From Candidatus Dechloromonas phosphorivorans (GTDB lineage: Bacteria; Pseudomonadota; Gammaproteobacteria; Burkholderiales; Rhodocyclaceae), in assembly GCA_016709495.1 (NCBI GenBank), contig JADJMS010000017.1, positions 55,749-119,748 on the forward strand: a stretch of DNA of 64,000 nt, in the 5' to 3' direction. Below are positions 36,211-44,912 of this stretch, piece by piece. The notes beneath the pieces were generated by a model that saw nothing but the letters and a program-made list of their open reading frames with translations, was not told the origin of the DNA and searched no databases. Both the position numbers and the translations under genes were made by a program. Each line of letters opens with the position of its first letter. Within the stretch, counting starts at the first letter, position 1.

Positions 36211-39030
36211 ATGGAAACCATCCGCATTCGTGGTGCGCGCACCCACAATCTGAAGAACATCAACCTCGACCTGCCGCGCGACCAGCTCATCGTGATCACC
36301 GGCTTATCCGGCTCCGGCAAGTCCTCGCTCGCGTTCGACACCCTGTATGCGGAGGGGCAGCGGCGCTATGTCGAATCCCTGTCGGCCTACGCCCGGCAGT
36401 TTTTGCAGCTGATGGAGAAGCCGGATGTCGACCTGATCGAAGGCCTCTCGCCAGCAATTTCCATCGAGCAAAAGGCAACATCGCACAATCCGCGCTCAAC
36501 GGTGGGCACGGTCACCGAAATTCACGATTATCTGCGCCTGCTCTTCGCCCGCGCCGGTACGCCGTATTGCCCGGAACATGGACATGCGCTGGAAGCGCAG
36601 ACGGTATCGCAGATGGTCGATAGCGTACTGGCGCTACCAGCGGAAACTAAGTTGATGATCCTCGCCCCGGTAGTGGCCAATCGCAAGGGCGAGCAACTGG
36701 ATTTGTTTGCTGAACTCCGTGCCCAGGGTTTTGCGCGAGTACGGGTTGATGGCACTGTCTATGAAATCGATGCCGTGCCCAAATTGGCCAAAACCCAAAA
36801 ACACACGGTTGATGTGGTCGTCGACCGCCTGAAGGTTCGCGACGACATGCGCCAGCGTCTGGCCGAATCCTTCGAAACGGCTTTGCGCCACGCCGAGGGA
36901 CGGGCAATTGCGCTGGAAATGGATGGCGGCAAGGAGCACATGTTCTCCGCCAAGTTCGCCTGCCCGGTTTGCTCGTATGCCTTGCAGGAGCTGGAGCCGC
37001 GCCTCTTTTCCTTCAATAATCCGATGGGCGCCTGCCCGAAGTGTGACGGCTTGGGCGTCATCCAGTTTTTCGATCCCAAACGGGTGGTCACCAATCCGGC
37101 CCTATCGCTGGCCAGTGGTGCAGTGCGGGGTTGGGACAAGAAAAACCAGTTTTATTTCCAGATCATCGAATCGCTGGCCGCGCATTATGATTTTTCCGTC
37201 GATACGCCTTTCGAGGCGCTTCCGGAAAAGATCCGCCAGCTGATTCTCTATGGATCGGGAAGCACCGAGATCAATTTCCGCTACCTGAATGAAAAAGGGA
37301 CGCGCTTCGACCGCAGCCATAGCTTTGAAGGCATCATCCCCAATCTGGAGCGGCGTTATCGGGGCAGTGATTCCAACGCCGTGCGCGAAGAACTGTCGAA
37401 GTACGTCAGCAGTTCGTCCTGCCCTTCCTGTGCCGGCACCCGCCTACGCACCGAAGCGCGCCACGTGCGGGTTGGCGAAAAGACCCTGCACGAAATCAGC
37501 CGCCTGCCGCTCGGCGAGGCGCGCAATTACTTCAACTGCCTGACCCTGGCTGGCAACAAGGCGCAGGTGGCCGACAAGATTTTGAAGGAAATCACCTCGC
37601 GGATTTCCTTCCTGATCAACGTCGGCCTTGATTACCTGTGCCTGGAGCGCTCGGCTGAAACACTGTCGGGCGGAGAGTCGCAGCGTATCCGGCTTGCTTC
37701 GCAGATCGGCTCGGGCCTGACTGGCGTCATGTATGTGCTCGATGAACCGTCGATAGGCCTGCACCAGCGTGACAACGACCGCCTGTTGCAAACCCTGAAA
37801 AACCTGCGCGACATGGGCAACACCGTGATCGTCGTCGAGCATGATGAGGATGCGATTCGTTCGGCCGATTTCGTGGTCGACATCGGCCCCGGTGCAGGCG
37901 TGCATGGCGGTTCGATTGTCGCCGAGGGAACGCCGGCTGAAGTCACTGCCAACCCGGCCTCAATGACTGGCGACTACCTTTCCGGGCGCAAGAAAATTTC
38001 GATGCCAAAAACGCGTCGACCGCAACAGACTGACAAACAGCTGAAGGTCATCGGCGCCTACGGCAACAACCTGAAAGATGTCACGCTGGAAATTCCCGGC
38101 GGCCTGCTCACCTGCATCACTGGCGTTTCCGGCTCGGGCAAATCAACACTGATCAACGACACGCTGTACGCCGCAGCCGCCAAGCATCTCTACGGTTCAA
38201 CCACCGAGCCTGCCCCATACAAGGAAATCATCGGCCTTGATCTGTTCGACAAGGTCATCAACGTCGATCAGGCGCCGATTGGCCGCACGCCGCGCTCCAA
38301 CCCGGCGACTTATACCGGGCTGCTGACACCGATCCGCGAACTCTTCGCCCAGGTGCCGGAATCACGCGCCCGCGGCTACGGGCCGGGTCGCTTCAGCTTC
38401 AACGTCAAGGGCGGACGCTGCGAGGCCTGCCAGGGCGACGGCATGATCAAGGTGGAAATGCACTTCCTGCCTGACATCTATGTACCTTGCGATGTTTGCC
38501 ACGGCAAACGCTACAACCGTGAAACGCTGGAGATCCAATACAAGGGCAAGACCATTCACGACCTGCTCGGGATGACTGTCGAACAGGCACGCGAGTTCTT
38601 CGATGTCGTACCGGTCATCGCGCGCAAACTGCAAACACTGGTTGATGTCGGCCTTAGTTACATCACGCTCGGCCAGAGCGCGACGACGCTTTCCGGCGGC
38701 GAGGCGCAACGCGTCAAGTTGGCACTCGAACTCTCCAAGCGGGACACCGGCCGCACCTTGTACATCCTCGACGAACCGACCACCGGCCTGCATTTCCAGG
38801 ATATCGAAATGCTGCTCACCGTGCTGCAACGTCTGGCGGCGCACGGCAATACGGTGGTCGTCATCGAGCACAATCTGGACGTAATCAAAACGGCGGACTG
38901 GGTCGTCGATCTCGGGCCGGAAGGCGGCGATGGCGGCGGGCGCATCCTCGTTGCCGGCACACCTGAGGATGTCGTCAAGTGCAAAGCCAGCCACACCGGG
39001 CGCTTCCTCAAGCCTTTGCTGAAGCGCTAA
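36211..39030 (+). CDS. uvrA: Excinuclease ABC subunit A
   Basis: The damage-recognition ATPase of nucleotide excision repair, 939 residues and intact. METIRIRGARTHNLKNINLDLPRD opens it. The first Walker A is GLSGSGKSSLAFDTLYAEGQ and the second GVSGSGKSTLINDTLY; ABC signatures LSGGESQRIRLA and LSGGEAQRVKLA are present. Zinc-finger cysteines are seen in CPVCSYALQE/CPKCDGLG and CEACQGDGMIK/CDVCHGKRY. The longer open frame back to 36040 is rejected: homology begins exactly at 36211. A LexA box lies 65 bases upstream. Confidence 0.98.
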   Translation: METIRIRGARTHNLKNINLDLPRDQLIVITGLSGSGKSSLAFDTLYAEGQRRYVESLSAYARQFLQLMEKPDVDLIEGLSPAISIEQKATSHNPRSTVGTVTEIHDYLRLLFARAGTPYCPEHGHALEAQTVSQMVDSVLALPAETKLMILAPVVANRKGEQLDLFAELRAQGFARVRVDGTVYEIDAVPKLAKTQKHTVDVVVDRLKVRDDMRQRLAESFETALRHAEGRAIALEMDGGKEHMFSAKFACPVCSYALQELEPRLFSFNNPMGACPKCDGLGVIQFFDPKRVVTNPALSLASGAVRGWDKKNQFYFQIIESLAAHYDFSVDTPFEALPEKIRQLILYGSGSTEINFRYLNEKGTRFDRSHSFEGIIPNLERRYRGSDSNAVREELSKYVSSSSCPSCAGTRLRTEARHVRVGEKTLHEISRLPLGEARNYFNCLTLAGNKAQVADKILKEITSRISFLINVGLDYLCLERSAETLSGGESQRIRLASQIGSGLTGVMYVLDEPSIGLHQRDNDRLLQTLKNLRDMGNTVIVVEHDEDAIRSADFVVDIGPGAGVHGGSIVAEGTPAEVTANPASMTGDYLSGRKKISMPKTRRPQQTDKQLKVIGAYGNNLKDVTLEIPGGLLTCITGVSGSGKSTLINDTLYAAAAKHLYGSTTEPAPYKEIIGLDLFDKVINVDQAPIGRTPRSNPATYTGLLTPIRELFAQVPESRARGYGPGRFSFNVKGGRCEACQGDGMIKVEMHFLPDIYVPCDVCHGKRYNRETLEIQYKGKTIHDLLGMTVEQAREFFDVVPVIARKLQTLVDVGLSYITLGQSATTLSGGEAQRVKLALELSKRDTGRTLYILDEPTTGLHFQDIEMLLTVLQRLAAHGNTVVVIEHNLDVIKTADWVVDLGPEGGDGGGRILVAGTPEDVVKCKASHTGRFLKPLLKR

Positions 39031-39070
39031 GGTAAGATAACAACATGCTAACCGGGAGAGAATTTCTGCC

Positions 39071-39622
39071 ATGTCGATCACCATCACCATCGTCACCACC
39101 GCCAATCGGACACGGCGCTTTACACAATCCGACCCGGCGCGCGTCAGTGAAATTCTCGACAGCCTGAAACGCTGCACACAGCTTTTCAGCAATCGTAGCT
39201 TGATCGTCGTTTCTGATGACAGCACCGAAATTTTCTGCCCGGCGGCCATTACGCGCATCGAAATTGAAACCGATACCGATCTGACCCCTTATCTGCCCCC
39301 CGGCCGAAACACCAATATTCGTGCCCTTGGCTTAGGCGAAACCCCGCCCCCAATCATTCTCGACAGCCAAACCCTCTCGATTCCAGCAGACTTCTTCTTT
39401 GAGGGAGGCGACGCCCTGAATGCATGGATTGCTGGCCCGCGTCCGGCGGATGCTATGGAACGCACGATGCGCATTACGCGCCTCTTTGAGCAGCCAGTGG
39501 TTTTTTATCAACCAATCACACCGGGTATCGGTTTGATGAACCCCGCCGTCATGACACGCAGCACATTCGGCGCGGCATTGACCGAAGCGCCGACAGCCGC
39601 CTGGCACGTCAAGAACGCCTGA
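39071..39622 (+). CDS. Hypothetical protein between uvrA and dgkA
   Basis: A 183-residue protein with no signal peptide, no membrane segment and no family I recognise. It opens with a beta-strand-like SITITIVTTANRTRRFTQSD and SEILDSLKRCTQLFSNRSLIVV. The middle has a Pro-rich PYLPPGRNTN and a short hydrophobic PIILDSQTLSIPADFFFEGGD. GGGAG precedes the ATG at 39071. It lies 40 bases after uvrA and its stop overlaps the dgkA start (TGATG), so it is probably translated from the same message as dgkA. Confidence 0.7.
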   Translation: MSITITIVTTANRTRRFTQSDPARVSEILDSLKRCTQLFSNRSLIVVSDDSTEIFCPAAITRIEIETDTDLTPYLPPGRNTNIRALGLGETPPPIILDSQTLSIPADFFFEGGDALNAWIAGPRPADAMERTMRITRLFEQPVVFYQPITPGIGLMNPAVMTRSTFGAALTEAPTAAWHVKNA

Positions 39623-39996
39623 TGCCCTCAGCACAGGAGTTCAAGGGTAAAAAAGGGCTGACCCGCCTATGGAATGCCCTCGGTTATTCACGCGACGGCA
39701 TTGCCGCCGCCTGGCACCATGAAGCGGCTTTCCGTGAGGAAATTCTACTCGCCACCGTTGCCATTCCGCTGGCCTTTTATTTGGGCAAAACCGGCGTTGA
39801 ACGCGCCCTTCTGGTCGGCAGCGTCATCCTGATCCTGATTGTCGAAATCCTGAATTCGGCAGTCGAAGCCGTCGTCGACAAAGCTTCGCCGGAAAAGCAT
39901 GAACTGGCCAAGCGCGCCAAGGACATGGGCAGCGCGGCTGTATTGCTCAGCCTGCTTAACGCGGCAGTAGTCTGGGCCTGCATACTCTGGCCCTGA
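39622..39996 (+). CDS. dgkA: Diacylglycerol kinase (prokaryotic, DgkA)
   Basis: A 124-residue inner-membrane enzyme with three helices that phosphorylates diacylglycerol to phosphatidic acid. GLTRLWNALGYSRDGIAAAWHHEAAFREE is the amphipathic start. The active-site strip VEILNSAVEAVVDKASPEKHELAKRAKDMGSAAV is essentially invariant in the family. It converges, six bases apart, with an LtaS-like phosphoglycerol transferase whose reaction releases diacylglycerol, which suggests a recycling link. Confidence 0.96.
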   Translation: MPSAQEFKGKKGLTRLWNALGYSRDGIAAAWHHEAAFREEILLATVAIPLAFYLGKTGVERALLVGSVILILIVEILNSAVEAVVDKASPEKHELAKRAKDMGSAAVLLSLLNAAVVWACILWP

Positions 39997-40002
39997 ACTA
40001 AT

Positions 40003-41901
40003 TTATCGACCCGATCCCCTACCTGATTCTCCGTGCTTTTCCATCAATAGCGCAGCACCTTGGAAGTAGGCAATCGCCTCGTCTGTCATTTTCTGTTCGT
40101 TCGGCACCAGTTGCGCTTCCTTACCATCGGCGCTGATGCGGAAGGTTTCAATTTTGCGCTTGGGCTGCAGCACTGTCATCAAATCGCCCTTCAAGTAACC
40201 GACGTTTTGATAGGTCGACAGTAAGGCGCGCCCTTCTTCGGGCGGCATTTTCAGAATATCGCGGCCAACAAAATGGTCATCGCCTTCAAGCCCGAGCATC
40301 GCCAGCAAGGTGGGCACCAGATCAATCTGGCTGGCCAGCGTATCAACCTGTTTCGGCACAACCAGCTTCGGCGCGTAAATAATGGCCGGGATGTGATAAC
40401 GGAAAACCGGGATTTTGGTCTTGCCGGAACTGCTCGCGCAGTGGTCGGCGACGATCAAAAAGATGGTGTTGTCGAACCACGGTTTTTGTTTGGCCATCTC
40501 GAAGAAGCGACCAATCGCGTAATCCGCGTACTTGACGCCGCCCTCTCGTTTGGCTGGCGAAGGAATGTCGATGCGGCCATCCGGGTAAGTGAATGGGCGG
40601 TGATTCGAGGTCGTCATGATGTGGGCAAAGACGTGTTTGCCGGCCGCGACATCCTTGTCCATGTTGATTAGCACTTGATCGAACAGATGTTCGTCAGCCA
40701 CACCCCAGACGTTTTCGAACTGAACCAGCCCTTCCTGAAAGAGCTTGCGGTCGGTCACCTTGTAGGCCTGCGACTCAAAATAACTGTTCATGTTGTCGAA
40801 CATGCCATAGCCGCCATAAATGAAATTTGGCTCCCAGCCGCGTGCCGCCAGAGTGCTGCCCAGCGTGTTCAGATTTGTGATATTTGGCCAGCGCACAACT
40901 GCGGCGCCCGGCTGCGGGGGCAAAGCGGCAGAAAGGGCTTCAAGTCCACGCACAGTGCGGGTACCGGTCGCGTAAAGCCGCGTAAACAGCAAACCTTCCT
41001 TGGCCAAACGATCAAGATTGGGCGTAATGCCTTGCTTGTTGCCGAAGGTTTCCATGTATTCAGCGGACATGCTTTCCATCATGATGACGACCACATTCGG
41101 CTGTTTGGACGGCGCGTGGCTGGCCTTTAGCAGTCCGGTATTACTGGCAGAAACCTGGCCATGCCCGGAGAAACGTTGCAGATCAGCCATTACCTCGGCA
41201 TCCGGACGCGTGGCATAAAACTGTCGATAATCGAGCTTGTTTTGTCGTGCGGCTGCAATGAAGCTGCGCCACCCGTTATCGGCCAGTTCGTTGGCGAAGG
41301 AATTGGTAAAGAATTCCGGCAGCGGCAATTTGTAGCCAATGAAACAGACTGCCAGCATCAAACTCAACGCCCAGACCAACTGACTGGCACGCCCGGACTC
41401 GGCAGCAACCGCATTACGCAGCGGTCGGCGCAAGGCCCAGACGATAAGCAGTGTGAACGCAGCAAGCGCGGCAACGATTTTGCCAACCGGATAGGATTCG
41501 CGAATATTGCCGATCACTTCCGTCGTAAACACGAGGTAATCCACGGCAATAAAGTTGAAGCGAACACTGAATTCATCCCAGAAAACGCCTTCAGAAACGC
41601 CGACAAAAATCAGGGTGAAAACATAAATGGTCCACAGCGGCCAGCGCAGGCGATCCGCCCATTTGCGTTTGAAGATCAATTCAAACATTGCCCACGGCCA
41701 GGCGAGCATGAGAACCACCGGCAGATCGCGCAGCATGCCCATGGCGACGCCGCCGAGCAAACCAGCCGGGGCCTGTTCGCTGAGCATCACCGAATGACCG
41801 AGCAACGCCAGGCGCGTGACCTGAAAGATCAGCCAGGCGACCAGCGCAGCCAGCCCCCAAACGCGTAATGGGCGGCCATTGAGTGATTGCAGGAACTTCA
41901 T
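40003..41901 (-). CDS. LTA-synthase-like sulfatase-family phosphoglycerol transferase
   Basis: A 632-residue membrane enzyme. Five N-terminal helices (about residues 10-185) are followed by an extracytoplasmic alkaline-phosphatase/sulfatase-fold domain. NVVVIMMESMSAEYMETFG carries the first metal ligand, YATGTRTVRGLEALSAALPP the nucleophilic Thr region and FLIVADHCASSSG the distal Asp-His. Relatives transfer phosphoglycerol from phosphatidylglycerol to teichoic acids or, in Gram-negatives, to periplasmic glucans and other glycans, leaving diacylglycerol. The acceptor is unknown here. A Lys/Gly/Arg-rich tail ends the protein. Intact, with its own 109-base upstream gap. Confidence 0.88.
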   Translation of the reverse strand: MKFLQSLNGRPLRVWGLAALVAWLIFQVTRLALLGHSVMLSEQAPAGLLGGVAMGMLRDLPVVLMLAWPWAMFELIFKRKWADRLRWPLWTIYVFTLIFVGVSEGVFWDEFSVRFNFIAVDYLVFTTEVIGNIRESYPVGKIVAALAAFTLLIVWALRRPLRNAVAAESGRASQLVWALSLMLAVCFIGYKLPLPEFFTNSFANELADNGWRSFIAAARQNKLDYRQFYATRPDAEVMADLQRFSGHGQVSASNTGLLKASHAPSKQPNVVVIMMESMSAEYMETFGNKQGITPNLDRLAKEGLLFTRLYATGTRTVRGLEALSAALPPQPGAAVVRWPNITNLNTLGSTLAARGWEPNFIYGGYGMFDNMNSYFESQAYKVTDRKLFQEGLVQFENVWGVADEHLFDQVLINMDKDVAAGKHVFAHIMTTSNHRPFTYPDGRIDIPSPAKREGGVKYADYAIGRFFEMAKQKPWFDNTIFLIVADHCASSSGKTKIPVFRYHIPAIIYAPKLVVPKQVDTLASQIDLVPTLLAMLGLEGDDHFVGRDILKMPPEEGRALLSTYQNVGYLKGDLMTVLQPKRKIETFRISADGKEAQLVPNEQKMTDEAIAYFQGAALLMEKHGESGRGSGR

Positions 41902-42010
41902 TTTCGATTACCGGCGTATTGAATAGCCGAGCAGGTTACTCGACTAAAGTACAGTATTAAGTGTGAAAATTGTGACCAAACCGCTAAACAGCGCGTGAAA
42001 ATTGATCTTC

Positions 42011-43271
42011 TTAAGCAACAATCACCCGGTTGCGCCCCTGATGTTTGGCTTCATAAAGGGCATCATCGGCATGGCGTAAAGCCTCTTCCAGCAGACAACG
42101 ACTGGCATCGGCCAGACCGATGCTGAGCGTGACACGAACCAGCCCACCATCAGGCAGGCGAATGTCGTACTCTGCGAAACGCTGACGAAAACGCTCAGCC
42201 AGCATTCGAGCCTCATCAACCGTGCTCTCGGGAAAAACGAAGGCAAATTCCTCGCCGCCGTAGCGACAGACAAGATCCGTTTGGCGCACACTGTCGAGCA
42301 ACATCTGGGCAAATGTCTTGAGCACCACATCACCGGCAGCATGACCGTAAGTGTCGTTAATGCGCTTGAAGAAATCCAGATCGGCCATGCCGACAGTAAC
42401 CGAGCGTTCATAGCGATGCGCTCGCAACAGTTCAGACTCGGCACGAAGCATGAAATAACGCCGGTTGATCAGGCCGGTCAGCCCGTCACGATGGGCCAGT
42501 TTCTCCAGTTCATGCCGCGCGAGCTCATTTTCGACAAGCGAGGCATGAAAACGTTTGCTGGCCTCCTCAATGGAGAAGATTTCGGCAATTGGCGTCACCG
42601 GATACTCTGGCTCCGGGCGATCCAGACTCAAGTCCGATAGCTGGCGATCTATTTTTTTGCAACGGTCGAATCAGGTACTGGCGCAACAGATAACCGAGCA
42701 ACAACAGGAAAGCAGCGACCAGCACCAGCGCACCAATCAGTTTGACGCGGGCAGTCTGCATCAAGCGCGCCACGTTACCCAGATCGGCAACCGTCAGATT
42801 GACGCCCTGCATTGCCACATCATCGACTTGCAGGCTAAGCCGGCCGGCCAGTGCGACCCAATCCTGATATTTGTCTTTCAGTGTTACCGGATTTTCGTTG
42901 GCCTGACGATTGATATCGACCAGAAAGCGCTCGGTTTCGCGGGCCAGCGCTGCCGATTGCGGGTGTTCTATAACACTGGGATGACTGGCAACCAAGGTAA
43001 CGACAAATACTGCCTGCTGGCGAGCCTCTGGGGAATTGGCGGCAAAAATCCGCTCACCCTCCTGGCGCAATTGCTCCAGATTTCTTGCCAGGCGTTGATA
43101 GCGAATGATTTCCGGAACGGTTTGCTGCTGCAGCCGCTCAGTCGCCTCCAACACCAGTTGCTGATCACGTGCCAACAGTGCGACCAGCAAACCAAAGAGC
43201 AAGGCAAATCCGGCAGCAAGCAGGACAAATGCCCGACTGGCTCGAAAACGGATAATCGCAGAATTGGACAA
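42011..43271 (-). CDS. Membrane diguanylate cyclase (GGDEF; one frameshift as read)
   Basis: About 419 residues. TM1 is about residues 12-34 (AFVLLAAGFALLFGLLVALL), followed by a helical periplasmic sensor (no Cache motifs), TM2 about 178-198 (IGALVLVAAFLLLLGYLL), a short linker and GGDEF. The active site is YGGEEF with I-site RxxD (RQTD) five residues before. The two pieces meet near 42655, where a run of seven A should probably be six (restoring RPLQKIDRQLSDLSLDRPEPE). It is seven bases after two tandem solute-binding-protein genes and is the last gene of that operon. Confidence 0.85.
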
Positions 43272-43278
43272 AATCTAT

Positions 43279-44082
43279 TCAATCTAAACTAAATGGGAAA
43301 AACTGCCGGACGATACGCTGGTAGGTGCCATCCGCCCGCATCGCCAAAATTGCCTGATTGACCACCAACAGCACATCCTCCTTCTGCTTGGGAATGGCGA
43401 TGTGCACCGTTCCGCCCATGCCCCGATCAGCGACCGGTGGTCCGGCGAACTCGAAACTCCCCGGTGCCTCAGTGGCAAACTGAGCAAAAACGCTGAGCAT
43501 GGGCAGAAGAGAAAAATCTACGCGATTCTGTTTCAGCCCGGCTAGAGACTCACCCATTGTTTTGAAAGACACAACAGTCAGCGCCTGCGCCTCGGCAACA
43601 TGCCGAAGATAAACATACTGCTGAGTTCCCTCAACCGCAGCGACTCGCACACCGCGTAAAGAGTCAAGTGTCACCTCCTGCTGTATCCTGCGCGCCAGAT
43701 CCTGAATGACTTGCGGCTTGGCCACCAGACGGGAGGATGAGCGCCAAATGGACTCACTGAACGCGACACGTTTTTCACGCTCAGGCGTACGCAGATAATT
43801 GCCAAAACCAAGATCGAACTGCCCGGCTTCGACACCCGGCAAAATTTCAGCAAAAGTCAGATAAGAAATCACGCAACGGGCAGCAACGCGGCGACAAATT
43901 TCACGGGCCAAAGCTTCGTTGAAACCGGAAAGCCCACCGGGTTGTGGCCTGGCCTTGCCAACCTCAACTGGCGAATGCAACAGATTTGCCTCCTGCGCGC
44001 CCAGAGCCACCCGCAGCTCTCTTGCCTGAACCCCAACAGCGAACAACAAGGCAAGTCCGAGCGTAATCAATCGCACCAGCAT
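43279..44082 (-). CDS. Family-3 periplasmic solute-binding protein
   Basis: A 267-residue exported protein with a signal peptide (LVRLITLGLALLFAVGVQA). The SBP_bac_3 pattern is seen in LSGFNEALAREICRRVAARC, VEAGQFDLGFGNYLRTPERE and VAAVEGTQQYVYLRHVAEA. There are two Cys in the first lobe. It would bind a small amino-acid-like ligand in the periplasm. No permease or ATPase gene is nearby; instead it is flanked by a paralogue upstream (TGATG overlap) and a membrane diguanylate cyclase downstream, so a sensory role is likely. Confidence 0.86.
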   Translation of the reverse strand: MLVRLITLGLALLFAVGVQARELRVALGAQEANLLHSPVEVGKARPQPGGLSGFNEALAREICRRVAARCVISYLTFAEILPGVEAGQFDLGFGNYLRTPEREKRVAFSESIWRSSSRLVAKPQVIQDLARRIQQEVTLDSLRGVRVAAVEGTQQYVYLRHVAEAQALTVVSFKTMGESLAGLKQNRVDFSLLPMLSVFAQFATEAPGSFEFAGPPVADRGMGGTVHIAIPKQKEDVLLVVNQAILAMRADGTYQRIVRQFFPFSLD

Positions 44083-44831
44083 CAGTTAATCCTGAACGGC
44101 AAAAATTGCGAATTGATCCGGTCGTACACGCCGTTGCGCTTGATCCGTTCAAGTGCCTCATCAACCGCCTGTTTGAGTTCCGGCTTGCGCGGATTGATGC
44201 CAAAAGAAGCCTGGCCGGTCAGTTCCGGGGCTTGCATGACCGTCGATTCCAGTTTCAATTGCTGGAATGACTTGTCTTTTTGCAAATTCAGCGCAGTACT
44301 CATCGGGATGATTGCCGCCTGGGCCACGCCAGCCGACAAGGGTTCGCCAAGCTGGCCATTGGTTGGCACGCCAACAATCAGCCAGTTTTGCTGAACGGCA
44401 TAGCGCTCCTGTGCCGAGCCTTTGACGACAGCAACGCGAATACCAGGATAACCGGGCAAAATGCCGGGACCGGCAAACCACAGGGAAAGTGAGCGGAAAT
44501 AAGGTTTGGCAAGCAGAATCTTGTTCCGTCGCTCCGGTGTATCGAGCAGGCTGACGGCGGCGATATCAATCTCGTCGTACACCAGCGACTCCATAACACG
44601 ATCCAGTGTCGAGACCTGTAATTCACATCGCGCACGCATTTCTTCGCAAACAGCGCGGATGATTTCAGCACTGAAGCCAGTCAATTTGCCGCTGCCATCG
44701 CGGTATGACATGGGTGGCGAGTTTTCCAGCACAGCGACTCTGAGTGCTTGTGTTTCAGCCCCAGCCGTGCCCGTGAGCAGCCAGAATGGCAGCAACAAAC
44801 AGCAAATAAACCGGAGGAGCCCTGCGGACAT
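44082..44831 (-). CDS. Family-3 periplasmic solute-binding protein (paralogue)
   Basis: A 249-residue exported protein with signal peptide FICCLLLPFWLLTGTAGA. The SBP_bac_3 core has LRVAVLENSPPMSYRDGSGKL, GFSAEIIRAVCEEMRARCEL, VYDEIDIAAVSLLDTPERR and a C-terminal lobe-2 IKRNGVYDRINSQF. It is only distantly similar to the downstream paralogue but shares its size and the Cys spacing in the first lobe. It is first in a three-gene unit (SBP, SBP, GGDEF). Confidence 0.86.
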   Translation of the reverse strand: MSAGLLRFICCLLLPFWLLTGTAGAETQALRVAVLENSPPMSYRDGSGKLTGFSAEIIRAVCEEMRARCELQVSTLDRVMESLVYDEIDIAAVSLLDTPERRNKILLAKPYFRSLSLWFAGPGILPGYPGIRVAVVKGSAQERYAVQQNWLIVGVPTNGQLGEPLSAGVAQAAIIPMSTALNLQKDKSFQQLKLESTVMQAPELTGQASFGINPRKPELKQAVDEALERIKRNGVYDRINSQFLPFRIN

Positions 44832-44912
44832 GTATGCAAAAGGTCATTGATGTGGGGCCAGTATAGCCCAGTCAGTCAGCTCGACTGTGACCGAGCGCAA
44901 ACCGACAACAGA

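Noticed and set aside
38362..39258. 298-codon open frame antisense to uvrA
   Set aside because: Lies across the best-conserved part of uvrA and has no domain of its own.
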